DNA from: JAQGMJ01 sp036271855
GTDB taxonomy: Bacteria > Pseudomonadota > Gammaproteobacteria > Burkholderiales > JAEUOS01
Direction: 5' to 3'
DNA: 50,974 nt
NCBI GenBank assembly: GCA_036271855.1
Contig: DATAZV010000324.1
Coordinates: 1 to 50,974 of the forward strand
Shown: positions 22,662 to 31,164 of the stretch, piece by piece
Layout: the number at the start of each line of letters is the position of its first letter
Numbering within the stretch: position 1 is the stretch's first letter
Notes under the pieces: generated by a model
The model's database searches: none
Told to the model about the DNA's origin: nothing
What the model saw: only the letters and a program-made list of their open reading frames with translations
Position numbers and translations under genes: made by a program

Positions 22662-23846
22662 ATGAATCTCACCTCCTTCCTGCAACTGTGCGCCGTCGGC
22701 CTGCTGGTGGCCAGCGGCCCGCTGGCCTATGTGCTGGTCAAGGGCGACGTTTACCGCAAGCTGGTGTGGGTGCTGCTGTTCCTCACCTTCGACCTGATTT
22801 TGTTCGGCGGCTTCACCCGGCTCACCGACTCGGGCCTGGGCTGCCCGGACTGGCCCGGCTGCTACGGCCTGTCCAACCCGGTGGCCGCGCAGGCGCACAT
22901 CGCCGCCGCCGAAGCCGCCATGCCCACCGGTCCGGTGACGGTGGTCAAGGCGTGGATAGAAATGCTGCATCGCTATCTCGCCGGCGGCGTGGGCGTACTC
23001 ACCATCGCGTTGCTGATCATCACCATCGTCCATCGCGTCGCTGCCAGGCGGGCCATGCGCGCCGCGCCGCCGGTCTGGCCCGCGGCGGCCTTGCTCGCCC
23101 TGATCTGCGTGCAAGGCGCCTTCGGCGCCTGGACCGTAACCCTGAAACTGATGCCGGCGATTGTCACCACCCACCTGCTGCTGGCGATCACCTTCCTGTG
23201 TGCCATCGGCTGGCTGGCGGCGCGCCTGCAACCGGTCGATGCACCCTTGCCGTCCGTATTGGCGCGCAAATACCGGGTCTTCGCCCTCGTATGCCTGGCC
23301 GTGCTGTTCATGCAAATCGCCCTCGGCGGCTGGGTCAGCACCAACTACGCGGTGCTCGCCTGCCCCGACCTGCCGCTGTGCCACGGGCAGGTGATTCCGC
23401 AAGCCGACTTCGCCGCGGGCTTCACCTTGTGGCGGCCCCTGGGCGTGCTGCCCGACGGCACGCTGCTGCCCGCCGCCGCGCTCACCGCCATCCACTGGAC
23501 CCACCGCATGGGGGCGCTGGTGGTGTTCCTGGTGGTCGGCACCTTCGCCGGCATGTTCAGCGGCGCCTGCAAGCGCGCCGGTGCGAGCGCCAGCTACGAG
23601 CGCAAGCTCGCGCGTGTGCTCAACTGGGTGCTGCTGCTGCAACTGGCCAGTGGTATTTCCAACGTTCTCTTCGCCTGGCCGCTGGCCATCGCGGTGGCGC
23701 ACAACGGCGGCGCCGCTGCCCTGGCACTGACCCTCACCATGCTCAATTCGCGGCTCGCCATGCGTACTCATGAGCAGGCGCAAGCGCGGCCGGTGCCTGG
23801 TGCGATCGAACAGCGCCGGGTGCCGCTTTCTTCGCAGGCGGGCTAA
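22662..23846 (+). CDS. ctaA: Heme A synthase (COX15/CtaA)
   Basis: Oxidises the C8 methyl of heme O to a formyl group, giving heme A. The 394-residue, roughly eight-helix membrane protein shows GGFTRLTDSGLGCPDWPGCYG after the first helices, IEMLHRYLAGGVGVLT with a heme-ligand His, QIALGGWVSTNYAVLACPDLPLCHGQ with the extracytoplasmic Cys pair, and AIHWTHRMGALVVFLVVG with another His. GGGGCGGG lies just before the ATG at 22662; the further upstream frame overlaps the SCO-like gene. It ends 5 nt before ctaB. Confidence 0.96.
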   Translation: MNLTSFLQLCAVGLLVASGPLAYVLVKGDVYRKLVWVLLFLTFDLILFGGFTRLTDSGLGCPDWPGCYGLSNPVAAQAHIAAAEAAMPTGPVTVVKAWIEMLHRYLAGGVGVLTIALLIITIVHRVAARRAMRAAPPVWPAAALLALICVQGAFGAWTVTLKLMPAIVTTHLLLAITFLCAIGWLAARLQPVDAPLPSVLARKYRVFALVCLAVLFMQIALGGWVSTNYAVLACPDLPLCHGQVIPQADFAAGFTLWRPLGVLPDGTLLPAAALTAIHWTHRMGALVVFLVVGTFAGMFSGACKRAGASASYERKLARVLNWVLLLQLASGISNVLFAWPLAIAVAHNGGAAALALTLTMLNSRLAMRTHEQAQARPVPGAIEQRRVPLSSQAG

Positions 23847-23851
23847 CAGAG

Positions 23852-24772
23852 ATGCAACCCCGGCAACCCAGCCCCGCCAGCGAACCGGCGCCGTCCTTCG
23901 GCACCCGCGTGCGCCAATTCGCCGACCTCACCAAGCCGCGCGTCACCATGCTGGCGGTGTTTTGCGCCGTCATCGGCATGTTTTTAGCAACGCCGGGGAT
24001 GGTGCGCCCGGTGGTGCTGATCGCCGCCACCGCCGGCATCTGGATATTGGCCGGCGGCGCCTTCGCGGTGAACTGCCTGATCGAGCAGCGCATCGACGCG
24101 CAAATGGCGCGCACCCGCGGCCGGCCGATGGCGCGCGGCGAACTCAGCACGAAGCAGGCGCTGGTATTCGCGCTGCTCTTGGCGGCCATCGGCAGCGCGC
24201 TGCTCTACCTCTTCGTCAACCCGCTCACCATGTGGCTGACCATCGCCACCTTCTTCGGCTACGCCTTCATCTACACCGTGCTGCTGAAACCCACCACGCC
24301 GCAAAACATCGTCATCGGCGGGCTCTCGGGCGCGATGCCGCCGATGCTCGGCTGGGCCGCCGTTACCGGCGAAGTGAGTTCGGAGTCGGCGCTGCTGGTG
24401 CTGATCATTTTTGTCTGGACCCCGCCGCACTTCTGGGCTCTGGCGCTGTATCGGGTCGAGGACTACAAGAAGTCCGGCCTGCCGATGTTGCCGGTGACGC
24501 ACGGCTCGGAGTTCACCCGGCTGCAGATATTGCTCTACACCTTTCTGCTGACGGCGGTGACGGTACTGCCCTTCGTCATCAAAATGAGCGGCTGGCTGTA
24601 CCTCGTCAGCGCGCTGATCCTCGGCGCCGGCTTCATCCGCCACGCCTGGGGCTTGTACCGCGACTACAGCGATGCCCGCGCGCGCAAGACCTTCGCCTAT
24701 TCCCTCTGGTACCTGGCCGCGCTGTTCGCCGCGCTGCTGTTCGACCACTACCTTGTATTGTTCCTCTCATGA
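23852..24772 (+). CDS. ctaB: Protoheme IX farnesyltransferase (heme O synthase)
   Basis: UbiA-type prenyltransferase that adds a farnesyl group to heme b, making heme O for CtaA. The 306-residue membrane protein has FADLTKPRVTMLAVFCAVIGMF at the start, the prenyl-diphosphate motif AVNCLIEQRIDAQMARTRGRPMARGE near residues 70-95, YTVLLKPTTPQNIVIGGLSGAMPPMLGWAAVTG, and VWTPPHFWALALYRVEDYKKSGLPMLPVTHG. Its stop overlaps the next start (ATGA). Confidence 0.97.
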   Translation: MQPRQPSPASEPAPSFGTRVRQFADLTKPRVTMLAVFCAVIGMFLATPGMVRPVVLIAATAGIWILAGGAFAVNCLIEQRIDAQMARTRGRPMARGELSTKQALVFALLLAAIGSALLYLFVNPLTMWLTIATFFGYAFIYTVLLKPTTPQNIVIGGLSGAMPPMLGWAAVTGEVSSESALLVLIIFVWTPPHFWALALYRVEDYKKSGLPMLPVTHGSEFTRLQILLYTFLLTAVTVLPFVIKMSGWLYLVSALILGAGFIRHAWGLYRDYSDARARKTFAYSLWYLAALFAALLFDHYLVLFLS

Positions 24773-25374
24773 CCCGTCGCCTTCTGACTTTTCTCGCCCT
24801 AACGCTCGCCCTGCTGGCCGGCTGTACCCAGGACGGCTTCAAGGACACCGACATCACCGGCGTCGAATACGCGCGCGATTTCCACCTCACCGACCAGACC
24901 GGCCGCCCGCGCAGCCTGGCCGACTTCAAGGGCAAGGTGGTATCGATATTTTTCGGCTACACCCAGTGCCCGGACGTCTGCCCCACCACCATGGCGGACA
25001 TGCACACGGTGCTGCAAAAGCTCGGCCCCGCGGACGCGGCGAAGGTGCAGGTGCTGTTCGTCACCGTCGACCCAGAGCGCGACACCCAGGCCCTGCTATC
25101 GCAGTACGTCCCGGCGTTCGACCCCAGCTTCATCGGCCTGCGCGGCGACCTCGCGGCGACCGCGCAGACGGCGAAAGACTTCAAGGTGTTTTACGAAAAG
25201 GTGCCGGGCAAGACCCCGGGCAGCTACTCGATGAACCACACCGCCGGCTCCTACGTCTACGACCCGCAGGGGCGCCTGCGCCTGTTCGTGCAGCACACCG
25301 GGCCGAGCGACGACGCCAAGGTGTCGATCGAGCGCCAGGTGCACGACATCAAGTTGCTGCTGGCGGGGAAGTAG
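24769..25374 (+). CDS. SCO family copper chaperone (lipoprotein)
   Basis: A 201-residue protein involved in copper delivery or thiol reduction at the CuA site. It has a lipoprotein signal (LALTLALLAGC, cleavage before Cys about residue 18), then a thioredoxin-fold domain with the SCO motif FGYTQCPDVCPTTMADM, VLFVTVDPERDTQALLSQY, and the distal His in SYSMNHTAGSYVYDPQGRLRLF. Upstream frame to 23770 is out-of-frame ctaB and not used. Last gene of the cta run; a repeat-rich convergent gap separates it from ftsX. Confidence 0.95.
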   Translation: MTRRLLTFLALTLALLAGCTQDGFKDTDITGVEYARDFHLTDQTGRPRSLADFKGKVVSIFFGYTQCPDVCPTTMADMHTVLQKLGPADAAKVQVLFVTVDPERDTQALLSQYVPAFDPSFIGLRGDLAATAQTAKDFKVFYEKVPGKTPGSYSMNHTAGSYVYDPQGRLRLFVQHTGPSDDAKVSIERQVHDIKLLLAGK

Positions 25375-25387
25375 GTATTTCCGTCAC

Positions 25388-25441
25388 GGCCCGAGGCCGC
25401 TTCCTTCGGGGCGTGGCCCAAGGCCGCTTCCTTCGGGGTGT
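25388..25441. repeat. 27-bp tandem repeat, two copies
   Basis: Units 25388-25414 and 25415-25441 are identical at 25 of 27 positions and share the core GGCCGCTTCCTTCGGGG. Each unit can fold weakly (CCCGA with TTCGGG). It lies in the convergent gap between sco and ftsX. Confidence 0.8.
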
Positions 25442-25518
25442 TCCCGCGTAGGCGGGAATCCAGAACGTAAGTCCGGCGACGGTGCCGCAAGCGGCGTGGG
25501 TTCCCGCTTGCGCGGGAA
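25441..25518. repeat. Pair of REP-like inverted repeats
   Basis: TTCCCGC-GTAG-GCGGGAA (25441-25458) and TTCCCGC-TTGC-GCGGGAA (25501-25518) have identical 7-bp arms and sit 60 bp apart in the same gap. TTCCCGC/GCGGGAA hairpins are common dispersed intergenic elements in proteobacterial genomes. The second is followed by A's and, read from the minus strand, could help stop transcription from sco or ftsX. Confidence 0.75.
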
Positions 25519-25539
25519 AAACCGGGAAGGGCGTGCGGC

Positions 25540-26448
25540 CTAGTGCGGCTCGAACTCGCGCAGGTGCCGGGTCACCGACAGCCACGCCCCCATCCAGCCA
25601 AGGATCGCGGCAAACGCCAGGATGGCGCCGAGGTCGCCCGCCGGCAAAAACTCCAGGCGAAAGTCCGAGGCATAGAGTTTGGAGAACTCGGCCACGCCGC
25701 GGTTCATGAACTGCAGCGCGGCATAGACGATCAGCCCCGCTGCGCCGCCCCCGAGCAAACCAAGCAACGCGCCGTAGTAGTAAAACGGCCGGCGGATGGT
25801 GCTGTCGGTGGCGCCCAGTAGCTTGGAGACTTCGATCTCCTCGCGCTGGGTGAGAATTTGCAGGCGGATGGTGTTGAAGGTGACCGCCAGCAGCGCGAAC
25901 GAAAGCAGGCCCGCCAGCACCAGCACGCCCATGCGCCCGAGGTCGATGGCGGCGGCCACCCGGCGCACCCAGGCGGAGTCGATTTGCACCGTTTCCACCT
26001 TGGGCCAGCTGCGGATACCGGCGGCGAGTTTTTCCAGTGCGTCGCCATCGTTGACCGAGAGGCGCACCACATAGGCGTCCGGCAGGGGGTTCTGGTTCAG
26101 CGCCACCAGCACGTCACCCATGGCCGGATTCTTTTTCAGCTCGTCCAGCGCCGCCTCGCGCGGCTTGAAATCCACCCGCGCCACCAGCGCCTCGGCCTTC
26201 AGGCGCGGGCCGATCGCGGCGACCTCGTCCTTTTTCGCGTCCAGCGCCATGAACACCGACAACTCGGGGTCGCCGGAAATGCCGCGCGCCGCCTGCTGCA
26301 GGTTCACCAGTAGCGCATAAGCGCCGGCCGGCAAGGCCAGCGCGATGCCGATCACCAGCACGTTGAGCAGGGTGGCGAAGGGCGTGCGCGCCAGGCGCGC
26401 CAGGGTGGCGCCGAACGCCATCCCATGCAAACGCAGCCAGGCCTTCAT
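25540..26448 (-). CDS. ftsX: Cell division protein FtsX
   Basis: Membrane partner of FtsE in the ABC-like complex that activates periplasmic peptidoglycan amidases at the septum. The 302-residue protein has an N-terminal cytoplasmic tail, a first helix (TLLNVLVIGIALALPAGAYALL), a periplasmic loop of about 110 residues, then three helices (GVLVLAGLLSFALLAVTFN; YGALLGLLGGGAAGLIVYAAL; DLGAILAFAAILGWMGAWLSV). TREEIEVSKLLGATDSTIRRPFYYYG between helices 2 and 3 is the family signature. Its start overlaps the ftsE stop (ATGA). Confidence 0.95.
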   Translation of the reverse strand: MKAWLRLHGMAFGATLARLARTPFATLLNVLVIGIALALPAGAYALLVNLQQAARGISGDPELSVFMALDAKKDEVAAIGPRLKAEALVARVDFKPREAALDELKKNPAMGDVLVALNQNPLPDAYVVRLSVNDGDALEKLAAGIRSWPKVETVQIDSAWVRRVAAAIDLGRMGVLVLAGLLSFALLAVTFNTIRLQILTQREEIEVSKLLGATDSTIRRPFYYYGALLGLLGGGAAGLIVYAALQFMNRGVAEFSKLYASDFRLEFLPAGDLGAILAFAAILGWMGAWLSVTRHLREFEPH

Positions 26449-27167
26449 GCCGCATCTCCGTTGACGGCTCCGGCCACCAGTTCGCCGGCACGCAGCTCGA
26501 TGGTGCGGGTCTTCACCTTGGCAGAGGCGCGGGCCACCGCGTTGGCGTCGTGGGTGGCGATCAGCGCGGTGACGCCGACCTGGCTGAAAGCGGCGAACAA
26601 GTCGATGATCTCGGCGGCGTAGTTGGCATCGAGATTGGCGGTGGGCTCATCGGCGATCAAAATCGAGGGACGGTTGACGATGGCCCGCGCAATCGCCAGG
26701 CGCTGCTGCTCGCCGCCGGAAAGGGCGATCGGGTTGGCCTTTTCGCGTGGCAGCAGGCCGACCTTGTCGAGCGCGGCGCGGGCGCGGCGGGCGCCGTCGC
26801 GCGGATGCACGCCGGTGACGTTCAGCGGCAGCATCACGTTGTCGAACACGCTGCGGTCGTAGAGCAGCTTCTGGTCCTGGAAAATCTGCCCGACATTGCG
26901 GCGCAGGAAAGGGATCGCGCTGCTGCGCATTTTCGACACGTTCTGCCCACCGACCATGACGATGCCGGAATTGACCCGCTCGATCACCGGGATTAGTTTC
27001 AGCAAGGTGCTTTTTCCCGCACCCGAGTGGCCGAGAAGAAAAACAAGTTCACCCTCGGCGACGCTGAAGGAAACATTTTTCAGCGCCTCGTAGCCCCCGG
27101 GGTAGCGCTTGTGGACCGCCGAAAACTCGATCATCGCGCCCGATTTTTCCTTGGCGGGGGCTTGCAT
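26445..27167 (-). CDS. ftsE: Cell division ATP-binding protein FtsE
   Basis: ABC ATPase of the FtsEX complex, 240 residues as drawn. Seen: Walker A GHSGAGKST, Q-loop NVGQIFQDQKLL, signature LSGGEQQRLAIARAI, Walker B ILIADEPTANLD and the H-loop ALIATHD. The ATG at 27167 overlaps the ftsY stop (ATGA), supporting coupling. An internal ATG at 27134 (MIEFSAVHKRYPGG) gives the usual 229-residue form and follows AAGGAAA at a long spacing; either start may be used. Confidence 0.96.
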   Translation of the reverse strand: MQAPAKEKSGAMIEFSAVHKRYPGGYEALKNVSFSVAEGELVFLLGHSGAGKSTLLKLIPVIERVNSGIVMVGGQNVSKMRSSAIPFLRRNVGQIFQDQKLLYDRSVFDNVMLPLNVTGVHPRDGARRARAALDKVGLLPREKANPIALSGGEQQRLAIARAIVNRPSILIADEPTANLDANYAAEIIDLFAAFSQVGVTALIATHDANAVARASAKVKTRTIELRAGELVAGAVNGDAA

Positions 27168-28189
27168 CAGTCCAGTCCGAGCATGGCATTGGCGAACTCA
27201 TGCGCCTTGAACGGGCGCAAGTCTTCGATGCCTTCGCCGACGCCGATGAAATACACCGGCCTGGGGCGCGCGGCGGCAATCGCGCACAGCACGCCGCCCT
27301 TGGCGGTGCCATCAAGCTTGGTGACAACCAGACCCGTCAACGTGAGTGCGTCGTCGAAGGCCTTCACCTGGGCCACCGCGTTTTGCCCGGTATTGGCGTC
27401 GATCACCAGCAGCACCTCATGTGGTGCCGTGGCATCCGCCTTGGTGATCACCCGCTTGACCTTCTTGATCTCTTCCATCAGGTTCAGTTGTGTCGGCAGG
27501 CGCCCGGCAGTGTCGGCCATCAGGATGTCGATGCCGCGCGCTTTCGCCGCCTGGGTGGCATCGAAAATCACTGCCGCGGCGTCGCCGCTTTCCTGCGTAA
27601 TCACGGCAATGTTGTTGCGCTCGCCCCAGGTGACGAGTTGCTCGCGGGCGGCGGCGCGAAAGGTGTCGCCGGCGGCCAGCAGCACGCTTTTGCCGCGCGA
27701 CTGAAAATACTTTGCCAATTTGCCGATGCTGGTGGTTTTGCCGACGCCATTGACCCCGCTGATCATCACCACCAGGGGCTTGGCGCGGTCCAGCTTCATC
27801 GCCCGCTCCAGCGGCCGCAGCATGTCGGTGATCAGCTCGGCCAGGGCGCGCCTGAGGGTCTCGCCGTCCTCGATCTTGTCGCGCTTGGCACGCTCGCGCA
27901 GTTGCCCGATCAGGGTTTGTGCGGCGGGCACGCCACAATCGGCGGAAATCAGTGCGGCTTCGAGGTCCTCGAACAGCGCCTCGTCGACCTTGATGCCGGT
28001 GAACAGCGAATTGAGCTGGAAGCGGGTTTTCGACAGCCCGGCCTTGAGGCGTTCGCCCCAGGAGGGCTTGGCCGGATTGTCCTCCGGAGGCGCTGCCGGT
28101 GCTTCGGGCACGACGGCTGCGGGCTGGTCGCTGGGCTCGCCTTCCGGGGCCGCCCCCTTGGGAGGCTTGGGCTTGAACATCGAAAACAT
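27167..28189 (-). CDS. ftsY: Signal recognition particle receptor FtsY
   Basis: GTPase that docks SRP-ribosome complexes at the membrane. The 340-residue protein has a Pro/Glu-rich acidic N-terminal region (about residues 1-45), the N domain (WGERLKAGLSKTRFQLNSLF onward) and the G domain with GVNGVGKTTSIGKLAKYF (P-loop), DTFRAAAREQL, DTAGRLPTQLNLMEEIKKV, TKLDGTAKGG and a late GVGEGIEDLRPF. It is the first gene of ftsY-ftsE-ftsX and is divergent from the M16 peptidase genes. Confidence 0.97.
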   Translation of the reverse strand: MFSMFKPKPPKGAAPEGEPSDQPAAVVPEAPAAPPEDNPAKPSWGERLKAGLSKTRFQLNSLFTGIKVDEALFEDLEAALISADCGVPAAQTLIGQLRERAKRDKIEDGETLRRALAELITDMLRPLERAMKLDRAKPLVVMISGVNGVGKTTSIGKLAKYFQSRGKSVLLAAGDTFRAAAREQLVTWGERNNIAVITQESGDAAAVIFDATQAAKARGIDILMADTAGRLPTQLNLMEEIKKVKRVITKADATAPHEVLLVIDANTGQNAVAQVKAFDDALTLTGLVVTKLDGTAKGGVLCAIAAARPRPVYFIGVGEGIEDLRPFKAHEFANAMLGLD

Positions 28190-28326
28190 GGTGGCGATCT
28201 GGGCGCGGACGCGTAGAATTTAACAGTGATTTTACAGGGAAGACCGCGGGCTGATCCGGCATCTTGCAAACTAAGCCGCCCGTATATGGTCAAATTGGCC
28301 TCCGCAAGTTCCCACCCCTTCGAATA

Positions 28327-29733
28327 ATGAAAACATTTCCCCGTTTCAAGGCCCTGATCCTCGGCGCCTTTTGCGCCCTGGCGTGCAACGCGGCCTCTGC
28401 CGCCGCCCCGGCGGCGGCCAGCCCGGGGCCTGGCGGCACCTATGAGACCACGCTGCCCAATGGCCTGAAGATCATCGTCAAGGAAGACCATCGGGCGCCG
28501 ACCATCGCCCACATGGTGTGGTACCGCGCCGGCAGCATGGACGAGTTCAACGGCACCACCGGGGTGGCGCACATTCTCGAGCACATGATGTTCAAGGGTA
28601 CGAAGTCGGTGCCGCCGGGCGAGTTTTCCAACCGCGTGGCCGCCGCCGGCGGGCGCGAGAACGCCTTCACCAACCGCGACTACACGGCCTATTTCCAGCA
28701 GATCCACAAGTCGAAACTCGAACTGGTGATGAAGCTCGAGTCCGACCGAATGGCCAACCTCAATCTGACCGACGCCGAGTTCTCCAAGGAGATCAAGGTG
28801 GTGATGGAGGAGCGGCGCTGGCGCACCGACGACCAGCCGCGCGCCCTGCTGTACGAGGCAGCTCAGGCGATGGCCTTCGAAGCGCATCCCTATCACCATC
28901 CGGTGATCGGCTGGATGCGCGACCTGGAAACCATGACCGGCGCCGACGCGCGCAAGTGGTACAACACCTGGTACGCGCCGAACAATGCCGTGCTGATTGT
29001 CATCGGCGACGTGCAGGCCGCGCAGGTGGTGGCACTGGCGAAAAAATATTACGGCGGGATCAAAACCAAGGCGCTGCCGGCGCGCAAGCCGCAGGACGAA
29101 CCCGAGCAGCACGGCATCCGCCGGGTCAACGTCAAGGCGCCGGCCGAGTTGCCCTACCTGATCATGGGCTGGCAAGTGCCGAAACTGAACGATGTGGAAA
29201 AGGACAGCGACCCCTATGCCCTGGAAGTGCTGGCCGGGGTGCTCGACGGCCATGACGGCGCGCGCATCACCAAAAATCTGATCCGCGAGCAGCGCATCGC
29301 CCACGAGGCCGGCGCCGGGTATGACAGCACTTCGCGCGGCCCCACCATGTTCTCCCTCGAAGGGGTGCCCGCGGACGGCAAGACCGTGGCCGATCTGGAA
29401 GCGGCGCTGCGCGGCGAAGTAAAAAAGATTGCCGACGAGGGCGTGACCGAAGCCGAACTCAAGCGCGTCAAGGCGCAGGTGGTGGCGGCCCAGGTGTACA
29501 AGCGCGACTCCATCTTCGGCCAGGCGATGGAAATCGCGCAATACGAAATGGTCGGCATTTCGCACAAGAACATCGACCGCATCCTGGAAAAGCTCAAGGG
29601 CGTGACCGCCGAACAGGTGCAGGCCGCGGCGAAAAAATATTTCGGCGACGACACCCTGACCATCGCCACCCTGACGCCCCTACCGATCACCGACAAGCCG
29701 CGCGGGCCGCCGAAAGGGATGCGCTCCGATTGA
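28327..29733 (+). CDS. M16 family zinc peptidase, catalytic member
   Basis: A 468-residue exported peptidase. It has a signal peptide (about residues 1-25, ending near NAASAAA), then an M16 domain with the inverted zinc motif HILEHMMF (HxxEH, about residues 81-85) and the distal Glu in FSKEIKVVMEERRWR. The second half (LPYLIMGWQVPKLND, GARITKNLIREQRIAHEAGAGYDS) is the inactive-fold C-terminal M16 domain. The start MKTFPRFKAL is preferred over the longer frame because it begins the signal peptide. It is followed by a structured repeat and a second, non-catalytic M16 gene. Confidence 0.93.
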   Translation: MKTFPRFKALILGAFCALACNAASAAAPAAASPGPGGTYETTLPNGLKIIVKEDHRAPTIAHMVWYRAGSMDEFNGTTGVAHILEHMMFKGTKSVPPGEFSNRVAAAGGRENAFTNRDYTAYFQQIHKSKLELVMKLESDRMANLNLTDAEFSKEIKVVMEERRWRTDDQPRALLYEAAQAMAFEAHPYHHPVIGWMRDLETMTGADARKWYNTWYAPNNAVLIVIGDVQAAQVVALAKKYYGGIKTKALPARKPQDEPEQHGIRRVNVKAPAELPYLIMGWQVPKLNDVEKDSDPYALEVLAGVLDGHDGARITKNLIREQRIAHEAGAGYDSTSRGPTMFSLEGVPADGKTVADLEAALRGEVKKIADEGVTEAELKRVKAQVVAAQVYKRDSIFGQAMEIAQYEMVGISHKNIDRILEKLKGVTAEQVQAAAKKYFGDDTLTIATLTPLPITDKPRGPPKGMRSD

Positions 29734-29734
29734 G

Positions 29735-29831
29735 CAGGCAAGAGTAAAAACCTACTTTTGCCTGGTTCTAATTTGTAAAAATCACTGGCAGAGCCAGATG
29801 ATTTTTTTAAAGTAAAAAGCGAACGAAAAAA
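29735..29831 (+). repeat. Structured 3'-end repeat, copy 2 (between M16 genes)
   Basis: Hairpin I: CAGGCAAGAGTA (29735-29746), loop AAAACC, TACTTTTGCCTG (29753-29764), a 12-bp stem with one G-U pair. After 12 nt, hairpin II: AAAAATCA, then CTGGC-AGA-GCCAG, one bulged A, and TGATTTTT (29777-29806). The tail GTAAAAAGCGAACGAAAAAA follows. Unlike the other copies there is no terminator; the next start codon is 16 nt on, so the element lies inside an operon. Confidence 0.78.
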
Positions 29832-29846
29832 CAAAGGCGGCAAGTC

Positions 29847-31145
29847 ATGAAGCTGATGCGCAAAATATTGATGCTGGGGCTGTTATGCGTGGCGGGTGTC
29901 GCGCAGGCGGCGTTGCCGGTGCAGACCTGGACGGCGAAGAGCGGGGCCAAGGTGCTGTTCGTGGAGAGCCGCAGCATTCCAATGCTCGATGTGAACATTG
30001 ACTTCGACGCGGGGGCGCGCTATGACACAGCGGCCAAGAGCGGGTTGTCGGCGATGACCAGCGGCATGCTGGGCCTGGGGGCCGAGGGCATGGACGAGGA
30101 GTCGATCGCCAACGGCTTTGCGGATGTGGGCGCGCAGCGCGGCGCCTCGGCGGACAACGACCGGGCGGGCGCGTCGCTGCGCACGCTCTCTTCGGTGGCC
30201 GAGCGTGACGCGGCGCTCAAGCTGTTCGCCAATGTGATCCAGGCGCCGACCTTTCCCGAGACCGTGCTGGCGCGCGAAAAACAGCGCAGCATCGCCGGCC
30301 TGAAGGAAGCCGAAACCAAACCGGATTCGATCGCCGACCGCGCCTTTTCCAAGGCGATGTACGGCAACCATCCCTATGCTTTCGACCCGACCGAGCAAAG
30401 CGTGTCGGCGATCACCCGCGCCGACATCGCCGCTTTTTATCACGACAACTACAGCGCGAAGCGCGCGGTGGTGACGATGATCGGCGACATTTCGCGCGCC
30501 GAAGCCGAGGCGATTGCCGAGCAGATCACCGCCAAATTGCCCGCCGGCGCGCCGCCGCCGGTGGTGCCCCCGGTAGGCGCTCCGGACATCACGCCGATTC
30601 GCATCGCGCATCCCGCCACCCAGGCGCACGTGCTGATCGGCGCGCCCGCGCTCAAGCGCGGCGACCCGGATTACTTTCCGCTGATGGTCGGCAACTATGT
30701 GCTGGGCGGTGGCGGCTTCGTCTCGCGCCTGATGCGCGAGGTGCGCGAAAAGCGCGGCCTGGCCTATAGCGTCTACAGCTACTTCATGCCGCTGAAAGAC
30801 GAGGGTCCGTTCCAGATCGGCCTGCAGACCAAAAAGGAGCAGGTGCCCGAGGCCCTGGACATCGTCAAGCGCGTGGTGGCCGACTATGTGGCCAACGGCC
30901 CTACGGCCAAGGAATTGCAGGCGGCCAAGGACAATCTGATCGGCGGCTTTCCCCTGCGGATCGACAACAACCGCAAGCTGCTGGACAACCTGGCGGTGAT
31001 CGGCTTTTACAACCTGCCGCTGGATTACCTCGACACCTGGACGGCGAACGTCAATCGCGTCACCGTGGCCGAGGTGAAGGCCGACTTCGCCAAGCGCGTG
31101 CATCCGGATGCAATGGCCTCGGTGGTCGTCGGCATGCCGCAGTAG
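29847..31145 (+). CDS. M16 family protein, non-catalytic partner
   Basis: A 432-residue exported M16-fold protein with a signal peptide (MKLMRKILMLGLLCVAGVAQA). The position of the zinc motif reads SGLSAMTSGMLGLG, so HxxEH is absent and catalysis is not expected. The C-terminal half keeps the Arg/Tyr pair used to bind substrate (LMREVREKRGLAYSVYSY). Paired genes, one with HxxEH and one with R/Y, form heterodimeric M16B peptidases in many bacteria; the gene before this one is the catalytic partner. Location is periplasmic. Confidence 0.92.
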   Translation: MKLMRKILMLGLLCVAGVAQAALPVQTWTAKSGAKVLFVESRSIPMLDVNIDFDAGARYDTAAKSGLSAMTSGMLGLGAEGMDEESIANGFADVGAQRGASADNDRAGASLRTLSSVAERDAALKLFANVIQAPTFPETVLAREKQRSIAGLKEAETKPDSIADRAFSKAMYGNHPYAFDPTEQSVSAITRADIAAFYHDNYSAKRAVVTMIGDISRAEAEAIAEQITAKLPAGAPPPVVPPVGAPDITPIRIAHPATQAHVLIGAPALKRGDPDYFPLMVGNYVLGGGGFVSRLMREVREKRGLAYSVYSYFMPLKDEGPFQIGLQTKKEQVPEALDIVKRVVADYVANGPTAKELQAAKDNLIGGFPLRIDNNRKLLDNLAVIGFYNLPLDYLDTWTANVNRVTVAEVKADFAKRVHPDAMASVVVGMPQ

Positions 31146-31164
31146 CGGTCGCGCGGCCCGGGTT

